From Cephalopachus bancanus (Eukaryota > Chordata > Mammalia > Primates > Tarsiidae), in NCBI GenBank assembly GCA_027257055.1, contig JAPVLO010000992.1:1-64000 (forward strand): a stretch of DNA of 64,000 bases, written 5' to 3'. The translations under genes and the position numbers were made by a program. How positions within the stretch are numbered: the first letter of the stretch is position 1; every line of letters begins with the position of its first letter. Below the pieces are notes generated by a model. The model saw nothing but the letters and a program-made list of their open reading frames with translations, was not told where the DNA came from and did not search any database. This document shows, one piece after another, positions 47,365 through 58,994 of the stretch.

Positions 47365-47784
47365 GTAAGTGGGGCAGTCAAGCCGGGCAGGCTTTCTGCA
47401 TAACATGCTATTTATTATGTTTTTCTTATACTATGTTTAATTGACAAGTCCTAACTATTCATGTATGGTACCACATGATGTTTAGAGATAATGTATGTAC
47501 TGTGGCATGATGACAGCAAGTAACTTAGCATATCTCAGAAAGACAAAAACTGCTAATGTCACTGATGTGTTGATGTAAAAAGGATGACCTCATCGTAGGA
47601 CAGAGGAGATTGATGGTGACCAGAGGCTCAGGGACCACAAAGGGTGGGAAGAGGGAAAGGTTTGTCAAGGGCAGGTAGACAGGAGGAAGTTCTGGCATCA
47701 GGCACAGGGTGACTGGTGTCCAGGAGATTGTTCTGGGGACTGCGGAGTACCCGAGAGTAACTCCAGTGTGTTTCCTGCATTCAG
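47365..47784 (+). other. Predicted intron of the kinase relic
   Basis: A strong donor, CCAG|GTAAGT at 47364/47365, and a good acceptor, TTTCCTGCATTCAG|G ending at 47784, bound 420 bp. If real, the kinase relic was not a simple processed copy, or it acquired a 3' exon. The interval contains copy 1 of a 70-bp direct repeat. This is sequence-pattern inference only. Confidence 0.45.
47691..47760 (+). repeat. 70-bp direct repeat, copy 1
   Basis: The block from TCTGGCATCAGGCACAGGGT to GTACCCGAGAGTAA matches 48831-48900 with one mismatch (T versus A, in ATTGTTCTGG/ATTGTACTGG). Flanks differ on both sides. It is not a repeat I recognise. Confidence 0.95.
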
Positions 47785-48210
47785 GATGGAGAGCAAGAAG
47801 ACCTGCACTTTTGAGATCCTGATGATGTGGTGTAGCGGCTCGGCCAGTGGGTACTCAAACAGCTGTGAGAGGAGCTAGGCAAGAAGCCCACGCTGCTGTG
47901 TGCCTGGCACATCCGACCCGGAGGCCTTGCCCAGTGGAGGACAGAGGGCACAATTGCCGCAGGGACTCTGCAGGGATTCCAGTGGAGAGGGCATCCGGCA
48001 CCCACCCCTCCGCCTTGTGGCCTTCAGAGACAGCCTATCCCCAGTCAGGGGAGTGGAACGGATTGTCTGGACACTAGACGGTCCCTCCCCCAGGGTTGAC
48101 ATCAGAGCTGGGCTGTTTCCTAGTGCACTTCTCCCTCCCTTGCTCTTCTGCCTCTGCCTCCTTGCGTGGGGGAGAGGACATGTGTCTCAATAAAGGTCGA
48201 ATTCTTCCAC
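47785..48210 (+). pseudogene. Possible 3' exon of the kinase relic with poly(A) signal
   Basis: After the acceptor the sequence can be read, with stops and frameshifts, as pieces such as ...LAQWRTE... and ...QLPQGL..., weakly like the QWE-E-CKLP pattern of the C-terminal KA1 domain of MARK kinases. AATAAA at 48189-48194 could end the transcript. The KA1 reading is tentative. A plain 3' untranslated exon is the main alternative. Confidence 0.35.
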
Positions 48211-48830
48211 ATCTCATAGTGCATCTGGAGCTCTAGAAAGAAGGATCACAGCTATTTTGCTGGTCTGCATTCTCCCTGCATGGAACCAGCGCTGTGTATA
48301 CCCCATGAAGACTGCATGTGCGGGGTGCAGACTGGGAGCTCATCAGGAAAGTCACTTCCGGAAAAAAAGCAACTTCTGGAAGTGTCAAGGGAGCCCCTGA
48401 CACCATCACAATATGACAAGAGGTTCCAAGGGACAAGGCCCCAGGTGTGTGCAAGGCAGAAGCGCACATGTCCTGCATGGGGACATTTTCAGAAGGACCA
48501 AGGGAAGCTTGAGGTCTGTCTGCCTGTGTCAGTCATGCTGAGAGGTCCCCACCAGGATCAGGAAGTCTGGCAACCAGGCTGTGTTGGGAGTGAGAGGAGT
48601 GGTGTGAATGTGGTCCCCAAAGCAGCCTAGGGGTCACATGACCATGCTGCTGAGGGTCCCAGATGGAAGATGAAAGAGTTGGACCTTCCCATTGTGATGT
48701 TTCCTCCTTTTGATGACAGAGTCAGGGAGCAGTCCCGCCCAGGTGAGAGCCTCCAGCCAGTCTGAGATTGTAATTTCCCATTGAGCCTGGTAACCGGGGG
48801 GCACAGAGGGAGGGCTCATGGCAAGAGACA

Positions 48831-48900
48831 TCTGGCATCAGGCACAGGGTGACTGGTGTCCAGGAGATTGTACTGGGGACTGCGGAGTACCCGAGAGTAA
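48831..48900 (+). repeat. 70-bp direct repeat, copy 2
   Basis: Second copy of the block at 47691-47760, exactly 1,140 bp downstream in the same orientation. The near identity contrasts with the decayed kinase relic between them. Confidence 0.95.
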
Positions 48901-48903
48901 CGG

Positions 48904-50465
48904 TGTAGGTGTAGGAAGATGGGTTTCATAAGGCAAGTTTCATCTTCCTAGGAACCTGGTGTTATCAGGTCAGCCAGTACAAACACCCTCACGGAGTGTC
49001 CTACTGGGTTCCTATGAAGCCTAAGGACTGTCAAGGAATGCCCCAGCTCTCATGTATGGCTCAGGCACATGCTGTGCACATCTTTACATACAGCGACACT
49101 GCCCACTAGGAATGGTGGCCAGGGACAGTCCTGGAGTCTGACCAGTCAGACAAGGTTCTCCTTCACCCTGAGAGAGCAGGGCTAGGGGAAGCAGGAAGCA
49201 GGTGGGGACATGGTGGGAGTCTGTGACTCCCCTTTGTTCCCCAGTGTGAATTTTCTGCTTCACAGTGCAATGTATAGTCACACAGTGCTGCTGTCTTTAA
49301 AATTCATGTCTGACACTCACCCCCTTCAGGGCATGTCCCAGGCCTTTAGTCAGCTCTTGGGTCCCTAGGTAACCTGTCCTCCCTGCTGCCTATTGTAGCC
49401 CACCCCAGCCTGCCCTTTCTGCTGCACCCCCTGAAGCTTCCAGTTGACCATAGACACAATCTCGCCCCCATGCCTTTGCACATGCCATTTCCTCTCTGCA
49501 AAGTCAGCATGCTGACCACCCGACCAAGCTCCACTGGCCTCCCAGAGAGGAGACCTAGATACCACTGGGAAGGCCTTGCTGTCCAGCTGGGAAGATGAGA
49601 CAGGGGCCTACCTCTCTATATACCAGATTCACCTGTTCACAAGTACAAAGGAAAGACAGGCATAGCACTGTGCTTGCCCACGGCTGCTGGGGTCACAGGG
49701 GCAGCTTCTGAAGGAGGTGGATCTGGCAGGCTCCATTGCCTGAGCGTGACCCCAGGAAAAGGCCAGGAGGCTTTCCAGGCAGAGGGGAGCCAGAGTGACA
49801 GGAACACACAGGACAGAGACAGGAGGAGGCTGGGCCGGGGCGGGGGTCGAGCCCCCCATTGCCAGGTTGGCACCCACAGTTGCGTTAGCTCTGGGTCTCC
49901 AATCTCACCCGCCCCCCTGCTCAGCTCCCATGGCTGAACAGTCTGCTCCTGAAGCTCCTCTCCTCTTCTGAGGGCTTCAGGTCTGGGCCGGCTGGGCCAG
50001 GGGTCGCCTCTTATCACTTCCCCAGGCAAGCCCAGTTTCACAGGATGGGCTTTGGGTTTTGCCCTAAGGAGCAGGGACTGCTGTGGAGAGGACCTACAGG
50101 GAGTGACCGCATCGACTTCCACTGGACAGGACTCCTCTGGCTACAGGTGCACAGGAAATCCTGGTAAAGAGGGGCAGCTGGGGGGGCAGAGATGGAGGGG
50201 AACCAGGGGAGGGGAGAGTGCAGGGGAGCCAGGAAGAGAGGCAGGGGCATGGATGGATGTTGGGAGCCAGCCGTGGAGGCCTGCCTGAGCGTTAGGGATC
50301 CAGGCAGGCTGCAGACCCTGAGACCACCAGGCTGGTTCAGGAGCTGAAGGCCCATTCCCTCCTCCTTTCCTTGTTGTTTAGCATTACCCACTGGTAGGGA
50401 TTTTAATGATCTAAACATGAAGTCCTGAGAATATGACAGGCATGGCTGACTCCAGGGATCCATTG
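48904..50465. other. Intergenic sequence, no assigned gene
   Basis: Frames at 49637-50122 (161 codons, minus) and 50038-50463 (141 codons, minus) are proline/serine-rich products of G/C-rich DNA and match no family I know. Confidence 0.5.
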
Positions 50466-51690
50466 TTCCCGTTTCTCACAGACTGGTTTCGGCTTTAAAC
50501 TTAACACAGTTCAAACTCAGATCACATTTGGGAGCCTTATACGTGATACAAGCTTCTTTATAAGATTTAAAAATATATTTGTAGAATTGGCATATACATT
50601 TAGAGAGCTGTTCCCAGCTTTAGATGGTTATCTAGGGTTACCAGAAATGGCCCAGCACGAACTTTGGGCTGGGCTGCATTCTTTTAATACGTTCTTTAGT
50701 TACAATTAGTGTAAATTTTTTCTACTTAGAATAGAAACTGAATTCATAGAAAGTATTACTACGTCAGGGAATTATGCTAGTCCAAGCATGATCAAACATG
50801 ATACTATAAGGTTTTAATAAGAATACAGCTAACTTTAGGAATTTCTTTGTTCCTACTTTCTACTAATTGCAGTTTTGGCTTTAGTACAATTACAGTTTGT
50901 ATTTGGGTTTTATTTTAGAAGATTTATTGCTGACGATCAACCTTATGTATCAGGATTAGGAATTAGAAACTTTTATAGAAATTAAGATAGATACATAGGA
51001 TTTTAGAATAGCCATTTTGTTGAGAGATCATAATCAATTGTTTGGACTGGGCCACATTCTTTAGGAACTGGTCTCACCTATAATTAAGAGTTTTTTACAG
51101 TACAGGTAAAGTTAGCACAGAATAGAAAGGTATTGGGATTTAAGTCAGTCATTAGGTGTTGGGTATGCATAAGTTTTAGAAGTTATTGACTATTAGGATT
51201 TTATGATGTTAAAACTGTTGTATTGCTTTTGAGGAACATAAACCAAGCATAAGGAACGGTGAGATAATTTTGGGATTGTCCTTCCTCATGCTTGGGGGAA
51301 AACGCCTGGTGGGCGGGGACACCCCCCACCCACCCACCCACCTGGCTTTGTGTTCATGTAAAACTCTTGTGATTTGATTAAGATTGTCCTTTCTCATGCT
51401 AAGGAAACACCTGGTGGGGGGGGGGATGCGCCTCACCCACCTGGCCTTGTGCTCACGTGAAAGTCTTGTGATTTAACATGTGAAAGTTTGGGATAAAAGA
51501 CTCACGGCTGGTCCCAATAAACAGCTTCTGCTCATTTCACTGTCCACTTTCTTTCTTTCTCTTTATATCTATCCCTCCATCTTTCTTTCAATATCTATCC
51601 CTACTACAGAATCGGCTTCTGCACTAGACAGAGTCCAGTCTCTTTCTTTCTCCTTATTTCTCCAGAATATCCACCGATGCTGCCCCACCT
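50465..51690 (+). mobile_element. Probable endogenous-retrovirus LTR with internal repeats
   Basis: A TATA-like GGATAAAAGA at about 51491 and AATAAA at 51516-51521 lie about 25 bp apart, followed by a pyrimidine-rich U5-like stretch, as in LTRs in sense. Upstream, a roughly 108-bp unit occurs twice (ATTGTCCTTCCTCATGC at 51275 and ATTGTCCTTTCTCATGC at 51383, each ending CTTGTGATTT), like duplicated U3 enhancers. A second diverged pair occurs at about 50660-50740 and 51040-51130 (GGGCTGGGCTGCATTCTTT / GGACTGGGCCACATTCTTT). Exact ends and target duplications were not found, and no coding part follows. The boundaries are approximate. Confidence 0.6.
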
Positions 51691-51926
51691 TCCAGGGACC
51701 CTCTAATTCTCTGCAGGGGCTGGTCCCCCGCAGATGGAGGACAGGGAGGGAGTGCAGGCTGAGGGAGAGGAGGGAGCCCAAGGCACTCATTGGAAGGCAG
51801 CCCCCGCAGAGCTCCCCAGGGATGGGAGATGGGAAGGAAGGACTCGAGAACACATTCTGGACTTACCACGTAAGAACTGGAGGACAGAAGTGCTTCTTCC
51901 TGAGAGAACATGAGGAAGAGAGTTCT

Positions 51927-52168
51927 GGCTGAGGCGAGAGGACTGCCTGAGTACAGGGGTTCAAGACCAGTCTGGGCAACTTGGTGAGACCTTGTCTCCA
52001 TGATAAATCAAAAGATTAGCAAGTCGTGGTGGCATGCGCATGTGGTACCAGTTACTTGGAAGGCTGAGACAGAAGGATTGGCTGAGTCCAGCAGGTCAAG
52101 GCCGTGGTGACTGTGGGCATGCCACTGCACTCCAGCCTGGGAGGCAGTGTGAGACTTCAACTCAGGAA
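51927..52168 (+). mobile_element. Older Alu-type SINE, 5'-truncated
   Basis: GGCTGAGGCGAGAGGACTGCC...TTCAAGACCAGTCTGGGCAACTTGG...ATGATAAATCAAAAGATTAGC...ACTGCACTCCAGCCTGGG. It already has the ATAAATCAAA linker of the young family but an older right arm (GTGGTGACTGTGGGCATGCCACTGC) and an AluJ-like B box. It looks like an evolutionary intermediate. Confidence 0.85.
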
Positions 52169-52169
52169 A

Positions 52170-54820
52170 ACAAAAGAGAGAGATCTGAGGGGAAACATGA
52201 GTCCCCTGGGAACTGTGAAGCCTTATGTGTCATTAGAAAGCTCCACAGTGTCCATGGCTACTATGTGAAAACCACGTCTCAACGTTATCTTAAAGTGATG
52301 TGACATTGACTGCCTCCTCCTCCTCATTGTCTTCCTTATTGTTCTTGTGAGAGGCCATTGTGGTTGCTTTCGATTTTCAGCTGGCATACATAATGCCCCA
52401 GTGGACATTTGGTACATCAGTCTCTGTCAGCCTCTCGGATCATTTTCTGCATTTCATTTCCAGAAGTGGAACTTCTAGGTCAAAGGCTGTCACCATTTCA
52501 CACTTAATGCACATTACCAAATGATGCTCAGAGCAGCCTTCCCAGAGGATCGTCTAAGATGCTGGCCTCACACACTCCCACCCTGACAACCGCACATGCT
52601 CTGAGTCCTTGCCACTCTACCTGCAGGAAAATAGCATTTCACTGTCTAATCCGACTCAGTGTCCCTGGGGTTCTGACCAACAAGGAATGGTTGAGGAGAA
52701 CTCTCTTCAAGGGATAGCTAAGATTTTCCTGAATTGGGTGTGTTCCTTCCCCAACATAACCTTGGGGTAGAGCCCAGGAGAGCAGGTCCCGAGTCTGCCC
52801 CTGTTTAGATACCCCTTTTGGCCCAGCACCCCCACCTTCTGCCCCCACGGCAGCAGCTCATGGAACATAGCATGACATAGCATGGCTGTGAAGTGGCCAC
52901 TGTCCGACCCATTTGCAGTGGGAGACAGGCTCTGGAGAGAGAGGGGACTTGCCCAAGGCCACTGAAAGGGCTTAAACCCTAAGACAGTTCCCCAAGGGGC
53001 CTAGCTGCTCCCCAGGAAGTTCTCATCAGGTGACATAAGTACAGAGAGGTGTGAATGTGTCACGGTGGGAGCCCAGGCAGTGGACATATTGGGACAGGAC
53101 CAAATTCCCCAGAAGAGCAGTGTCTGAAAGAGTGAGGGACATTGCCTTAGGGAAGGAGAGGATGGGACCCAGTCTATGCTAAGGCTGAAGGGTGCTGCAG
53201 CCCCCATGTTGAGGCAGGAGCACCAGGGTGTGACATATGTCCTGGCCCCATGTGAAACCCTGGTCTTCCCCTCCCCTTTCCTGACCAGGCCCTGGCAGCT
53301 CTGCCTCCATCTGCCCCTGTGTCACCATCCTCTGCTGCCCAGATGTCATCTCTACATCCTGAGCTTCCTTGTCCAAGTGAGGGTGAGAGTGACAAATGGT
53401 TGCTAGGCTCCTGGAAATGGTCCCTCCAGCCCTGGTCGTGGAGGGTGCTAGGGAGGAGAATATGACCACTGGGGGGACTGGGCTTTTGTTTATCCAGACT
53501 CCAGCTCAGCCCTCCCACAACTCAGGCCTCCCACAGTTCAACCGTTAAGGAGTTGGTCAAGAGGGAGCACAGCATGGCTGTCCCAGGTGAGACCAGAGGG
53601 GCTGCGGGAGTGGCAAGTGTTCAGCAGCTCCCCCCCAGAAGAGGTGATATCTGAGAAGCAGCCATTCCTCATGGCCTGGCTCCTAGCTGGAAGCAAGTAC
53701 CTGAATGAAGGAGTGGGTGAATGAGCCGGCATCCACCCAGCAGAGAGTGGGGAGAGACAGCCACCTGGGCTGAGACTGGAACGCAAGCAGGGGAATGGTG
53801 GGGAGGGACTGCAGCCTGAGGCCTGCCTCACCTTCTTCGTGGCTGCCTTGCTTCAAAACAGCCTGTGTTGTGGCATCTTCTGGAGGCCCTGTCTGTCCTC
53901 TGCTCCAAGATAATGATTATGGCGGCCCGTGTGGCCTTGGGGAATGGCTAGGGAGACCCGGGTGGAGAGGCTCTCACTGTAGATGGTGTAGGCAAAAGGG
54001 AAGGCCTCTCTGAGGAGGTGGCACTTAACTGAGCAGTGGTATTGACCATATTGCTAGCCCCTATAAAGGAGAATCTTTAACATCCACCCTCCGTGCATGT
54101 ACGACACGGGACACATATGACAACCTGGTAGTATTCCTGAGTCTCCCTGACTTGGCCTCTTCCCTCCCTCTCACCCTCCCTTTCTTTCCATTCCCCATCT
54201 CCACCATTGGAAAGAATTCTCCTTTAGGGAATGTGCTTTTCAAATTCAACTAACCAACTATATTTGTATTTTATTCTGAATGAAGTTTATGAGAATCTAA
54301 AGGTTCTTGCCAAATGACTGGTGAGAAGAGAGGCACCAGGCTTCAGGGTCCACATTCCGTGACATGTGTGGCCTCATCATGGTTTATAGCCCATTGTCCA
54401 CTTTCAGCCATGCAGCCCCATTCTGTGAATGTTCTCCATAAAAGGGTGGCCTGGTGGGCATTCCTGGGTGGTGTGGATCTAGAACCCCATGTCCTCTGCA
54501 GCCACAAGTTGAAGCTTACTTTTTGCCCTCTTGTCCAATAGGACTGGTGAAGGCGAATCCTCCTGGAATGTCTTTTTCTTCTTTCCTCCTGGAGCTCCTG
54601 TTTCCTGGGCCATGTCCTGCCCCTCAAGTGACTGCTTTGATAGAGCCTATCCATCGTCTCAGTATGAGTGTGTTATCATTCTTTACTCTGAATACTTGAT
54701 GGCTCCCTTTAATCTGGAAATGTCTCTCTCTCAATCCTAGGAAATTGACCTTGATTATTCCTCTGATAACTTCCTCCCTCTCTGTTCTATTTTAAAACAA
54801 TTATCCACTTCTTGAAATAG
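52170..54820. other. Intergenic sequence, no assigned gene
   Basis: Section 52330-52560 (TTCATTTCCAGAAGTGGAACTTCTAGGTCAAAGGCTG...CACATTACCAAATGATGCTC) resembles an old LINE-type repeat. The rest holds only short overlapping frames on both strands and nothing I can name. Confidence 0.45.
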
Positions 54821-54825
54821 TTCGA

Positions 54826-55105
54826 GCCAGGCATGGTGGCTTAGGCCTGTAATCCCAGCACTTTGGGAGGTCGAGGCAAGAAGAATGCCTGAGTCTAAAG
54901 GTTTGAGACCAGCCTGGGTAACATGGCAAGACCTCATCTATACAATTAAAAAAAATTAGATGGGTGTGGTGGAGTCGACCTGTAGTTCCATCTATTTGGA
55001 AGTCTGAGGTGGAAGGATTGCCGGAGCCCAGCAGATCGGGGCTGCAGTGGTCATGAGTGTGCCACTGCATTCCAGCCTGGGGAACAGAGTGGGACTCTGA
55101 CTTTT
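54826..55105 (+). mobile_element. Older AluJ-like SINE
   Basis: GCCAGGCATGGTGGCTTAGGCCTGTAATCCCAGCACTTTGGGAGG through GTTTGAGACCAGCCTGGGTAACATGG to GCCACTGCATTCCAGCCTGGGG. The body matches standard AluJ more closely than the young family, with right arm GCAGTGGTCATGAGTGTGCCACTGC. Confidence 0.9.
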
Positions 55106-55547
55106 AAGGATCACACGATCACCTGTGAATATACACTCCAGTCCTCCTCACAGGTGGGCAGGTAGAAATGATGAAGAAGGAATGTGAACAGATGATCAGA
55201 TTCCACACAGGGAATCACAAGTGTTCTCTGCAAGGTCTTTTTATTGAGCTTTAATGTTCAGCTACTTTATTCTCTATCAGTTCATACTGAGTGGGCACTA
55301 CAAACTGTTTGAAATGCAGGGACTGACTTATGGGGCCTGGCCTGTCGCCTTCCTCCTGTATTCAGTGGCTGAGCCATTCACATGAATTCCTCAATGGCAC
55401 GTCATTACAGATCCCACCCCCAGCTGTGGTCTCCCTTTCTCAGATTTCAGTTACCCACAGTTAACAAGAAGGTTGAGTATAGTACAATAAGGTATTCTGA
55501 GAACCCACATTCACATAACTCTTACTCCAGTATAAAGTTGTTCTTTT

Positions 55548-55828
55548 TTTTTTTTGAGTTGGAGTCTCACTCTGTCGCTCAGACTGGAGTGCAGTGGCGG
55601 CTCCCGGCCACCGCAGCCTCAACCTGCTGGGCTCCGGCGATCCTTCCCCCTCAGCCTTCCAAGTAGCCGGAATTACAGGCATGCACTACCACGCCCGGCT
55701 GATTTTTTGATTTATTGTAGAGATGAGGTCTCGCTGCCCAGGCGGGTCTCGAACCCGCGGGCTCAGGCAATCCACTCACCTCAGCCTCCCAAAGGCGCGG
55801 GATTACAGGCTGAGCCACCGAGCCCGGC
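55548..55828 (-). mobile_element. Full-length lineage-specific Alu-type SINE
   Basis: The inverted copy runs from T tail and GAGTTGGAGTCTCACTC to GAGCCACCGAGCCCGGC. An exact 17-bp duplication TATAAAGTTGTTCTTTT lies at 55531-55547 and 55829-55845, the longest perfect duplication seen here. This suggests a young insertion. Confidence 0.96.
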
Positions 55829-56159
55829 TATAAAGTTGTTCTTTTGTATCATTAGTTACTGTCATTAATCTCTTATTGTGCCTAATTAAACTTTGTATGT
55901 GTATACAGTGTACGTATATATAGAAAAAAACATAGTATATGTAGGGTTAATTACTTTCGGGCATTCACTGGGTGTCTTGAAACACATTGCCCCCCATTCC
56001 CCCACCATGAATATGGATATGGGGACACTACTATATCCGGTTTTTAGCCACAGTCACTAGTCTGGAAGATTACAAATGTATAATGTATTCATTTTATAAC
56101 CACATCAGACCAATCTGGTTCAACTTTTATGTAACAAATTTGTGAGTTGTTTCTTAGTT

Positions 56160-56525
56160 GCCATGGCCCCCCAGGTTGAAGGAAATGGAACCTGATCTTG
56201 CCCAGATGAACCAAGTGTACACCCACTGGTGGAACCTAAGAGCATGCACCAAGGAGAGGGGCCTCAATTAAGAAGGAGACACTACATAACAAGACCCAGG
56301 ATCCATCAGATCAAGCTCTGGCATCACCCCATAGCAGGATCAAGACTGATCATTGCCTCATTACCCCATGTTTATCAAACTCAGCCCAGCCCTCAGCTCT
56401 GGAGCTGCTGCTTTGGGAGCTCTGCCTGGTGTCCTCCTTACTTGTTGAAAGTAATAGAATCCCCTTGCTAAATCCTCCTTTGTGGTGGTGATTGGGCTGT
56501 CACCTGCCAAGCAACCAAACCCACC
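56160..56525 (+). mobile_element. Possible old ERV LTR remnant
   Basis: A stretch running from GTTGAAGGAAATGGAACCTGATC to CCTTGCTAAATCCTCCTTTGTGGTGGTGATTGGGCTG has the general look of a class I LTR, with a degenerate poly(A) region followed by CTCCTTTGT. Neither ends nor duplications were found, so this is weak. Confidence 0.3.
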
Positions 56526-57470
56526 CTTCGGGTAATAGTTTCAGAGAAGTTATAGTGCTGAGTGCCAAACACCACTGCTAGAGCCTGGAGTGTTTTCTGA
56601 GACTGGGCTGGTTCAACACTTGCTGACCATTTCTCAGCCCACTCTCTCTGCCTATCGGGATTCTGCCTACTGCAGGCACAGGTTGAAACACCATGCTTCC
56701 CAAGTATGCCCCCTAATGATTCATTCCAGCTGAAGAGGAATATTTCACAGAAAATCCCTCTAGCAAGGATGGCATTGCATCTTCTTTGTGTGCAGTTTCA
56801 CATGAGTTCAGAGTTTTCAGACTAGCTCTGCCACCTGACCATCTTGAAATAAGACTTTAGGCTTCACTGGCTTTTGTACAAACAGTAAAGACCCCAGTGC
56901 TGTAGTGTAATTACTTGGCTGTTACATTACAGCAATTGCTTTGGGGTTTCTGCTGGCTTCAGTGCAGATTTTGTGTTATTTATGCTCTTTTGATAGTGTC
57001 ATAGTGGGGCAACATGCTCTAGAACTTGGATCTTCAGCTACTTTGTCCTTTGAATCATGAAAGGCAATCAAAGTATTGTTTCTATTGTTGCTTGTGCTAT
57101 GATTAGATCAGCTATCCTGAGATTTTTGAAAGACTGTCATTAGGACCAAGACTAAACTGAAACACCCTATTTTTAGACATATCTTCCCCATGTATAGCTG
57201 AATTGCTAGACTCTGAAACTTAGGGTGGATGGAATAGAATTCCATATTCATTCACTCAATTTTTATGAAAGATCCAGGTTTTGCCTTGATTTCATCATTT
57301 TTACAGGTGATGACATGGAGACCCAGAGATAAGAAGTGACTCATGCAAGGGATCGGGATGGAGAAGCAGAACAAACAAAATTATTGTGCTTTATCTGATA
57401 CATGGCTGGGCAGGAAGACTGGTTAGATTGGTCCACATCTACACTGACACACTTACAAAAGCAGGGGTGT
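56526..57470. other. Intergenic sequence, no assigned gene
   Basis: Nothing recognised apart from short old-repeat-like words near 57300-57350 (ACAGGTGATGACATGGAGACCCAGAG). Confidence 0.45.
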
Positions 57471-57474
57471 AACA

Positions 57475-57570
57475 GCCCTGAGAACAGTGCCTGTATACCA
57501 AGTGCTGCACTTGGTGCTCAATGTAACCTACCTGCAAGCTAGTGTCATTCCCATTTTATGGACGAGCTGG
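57475..57570 (-). mobile_element. MIR fragment
   Basis: TGTATACCAAGTGCTGCACTTGGTGCTC...TAGTGTCATTCCCATTTTATGGACGAG fits MIR in reverse complement. Confidence 0.45.
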
Positions 57571-57690
57571 CATGGACCTGACAGGGCTCCCAACCTTATT
57601 TTGTTACAGTCATCTACCATATTTTGGATCAGGCAGTACAGGAGATGAAAACATAGAAGAGTGTCTGAGTCTTCATTCATTCATTCACTG

Positions 57691-57823
57691 TTCTTTTTTT
57701 TTTTTCTTTTTGAGTTGGAATCTCACTCTGTCACCCAGGCTGGAATGCAGTGGCACACTCACAGCCACCCCAGCGTCGACCAGCTGGGCTCCGGCGATCC
57801 TTCCGCCTCAGCCTTCCAAGTAG
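57691..57823 (-). mobile_element. 5'-truncated Alu-type SINE (right arm only)
   Basis: T run, GAGTTGGAATCTCACTC, GGAATGCAGTGGCACACTCACAGCC and GATCCTTCCGCCTCAGCC are present. The copy stops at CCAAGTAG, so only about 110 bp of the 3' arm remain. The right arm is an older version without the perfect hairpin. Confidence 0.88.
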
Positions 57824-58250
57824 TGTCTTCGATCTTCAGGAAACCAGTACAGTGTGAGAAATAAGAGGACAGTGGCTTACAAGCCAGGTGGGCACTGGGA
57901 GGAGGTATCCAGATCGTGACTTTACCATCCCTGGCAGTGGGAGTTCTCAGGACCTCAGATCTATCTCTTACAAAATGGGCATAAAGGAACAACACTGAAT
58001 TCAGAGGCCTGTTTGGAGGATTAAGATATAACACATTTAAGTACATAAAACAGCTCCTAGCATAGAAAGCCTTCATTACATATTAGCTGCTATCATCTTC
58101 CTCTTTGAGGATACTATCTCCTAGACCAGGGTAAGGATCAAAAATACAAATGTGACTGTTTGGGGCTCAAGTAATCTGCCTGCTGAATGTGCCTGCCCCT
58201 ACTAATGATGACTATATTTATACTGTATCTCCCATAGTGTTTTCACTGAA
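57824..58250. other. Intergenic sequence, possible MIR remnants
   Basis: Words such as TCTCTTACAAAATGGGCATAAAG and TAAGTACATAAAACAGCTCCTAGCATAGAAAG at 57960-58075 suggest a decayed MIR in sense. No gene is visible. Confidence 0.4.
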
Positions 58251-58254
58251 GCTA

Positions 58255-58545
58255 GGAAGATGTTTTTACTAGTTAACACTGGCTGCTGTAATAACCCCCT
58301 GAACGCAAGTGGTGGAATACATAATTCCTGCTCACATAACTGTTCAATGTGGTGTTGCCATTCTTTGGCTGGCTTTCCTGCAGATGGTTACTGCAGAGAC
58401 CTAAGCTCCTTTCATCTTGCACTGCCATCCCCTAGGACCAGAGGCTTGAGCAAGCGGCAAAGAATGACCCCCATCTCTTAAAAACTGGACACAAGTCATG
58501 AACTATTTCCACTCACATTCCCTTGGTGAGAAGAACATCATCTGA
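58255..58545 (-). repeat. Probable old interspersed repeat, family unassigned
   Basis: GGCTGCTGTAATAACCCCC...GTGGTGGAATACATAATTCC...TGCAGATGGTTACTGCAGAG...TCATGAACTATTTCCACTCACATTCCC resembles the repeat type also suspected at 13000-13370. I cannot name it. Confidence 0.35.
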
Positions 58546-58994
58546 AGGCAGGGGACTGAGAAAGACAGTCCCTGGCTGGCAGCTGCCTCGTGCTAACAAT
58601 AGCACATTATGGAAGTGGACACATGGATTTCTAGGCTACTGGCTGTCTCTGCCACAACACTACCACCAAGTCACAGACGATACAGTGGAGGCTCAGAGGC
58701 AAGGACATGGGCCCAGAGCACAATTGACAAGTGGCAAAGTGAGGACTAGATCTCTGTTCTCACGACTCCTATCCTCGTTCCTCCACCTTGCTTTCTCTCC
58801 TGACTATGCTACAGGCTTTGCTGTTACATCTAAGGGGCTCTCCCACAATGTCTAACTGTGCCAGGGACCCATCATCAGGAGACTATTGATTCCAATCTAT
58901 GGCAAAAGCACTGGGTGTATGGACTGTAAGACATAGCTGCAATCCTGTGACCACTATCAGGCCCTATTTGTCTCTAAGAACACTATGATCCTGC

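Noticed and set aside
49637..50122. 161-codon minus-strand open frame
   Set aside because: Proline/serine/leucine-rich frame in G/C-rich DNA with no recognisable domain; likely a composition effect.
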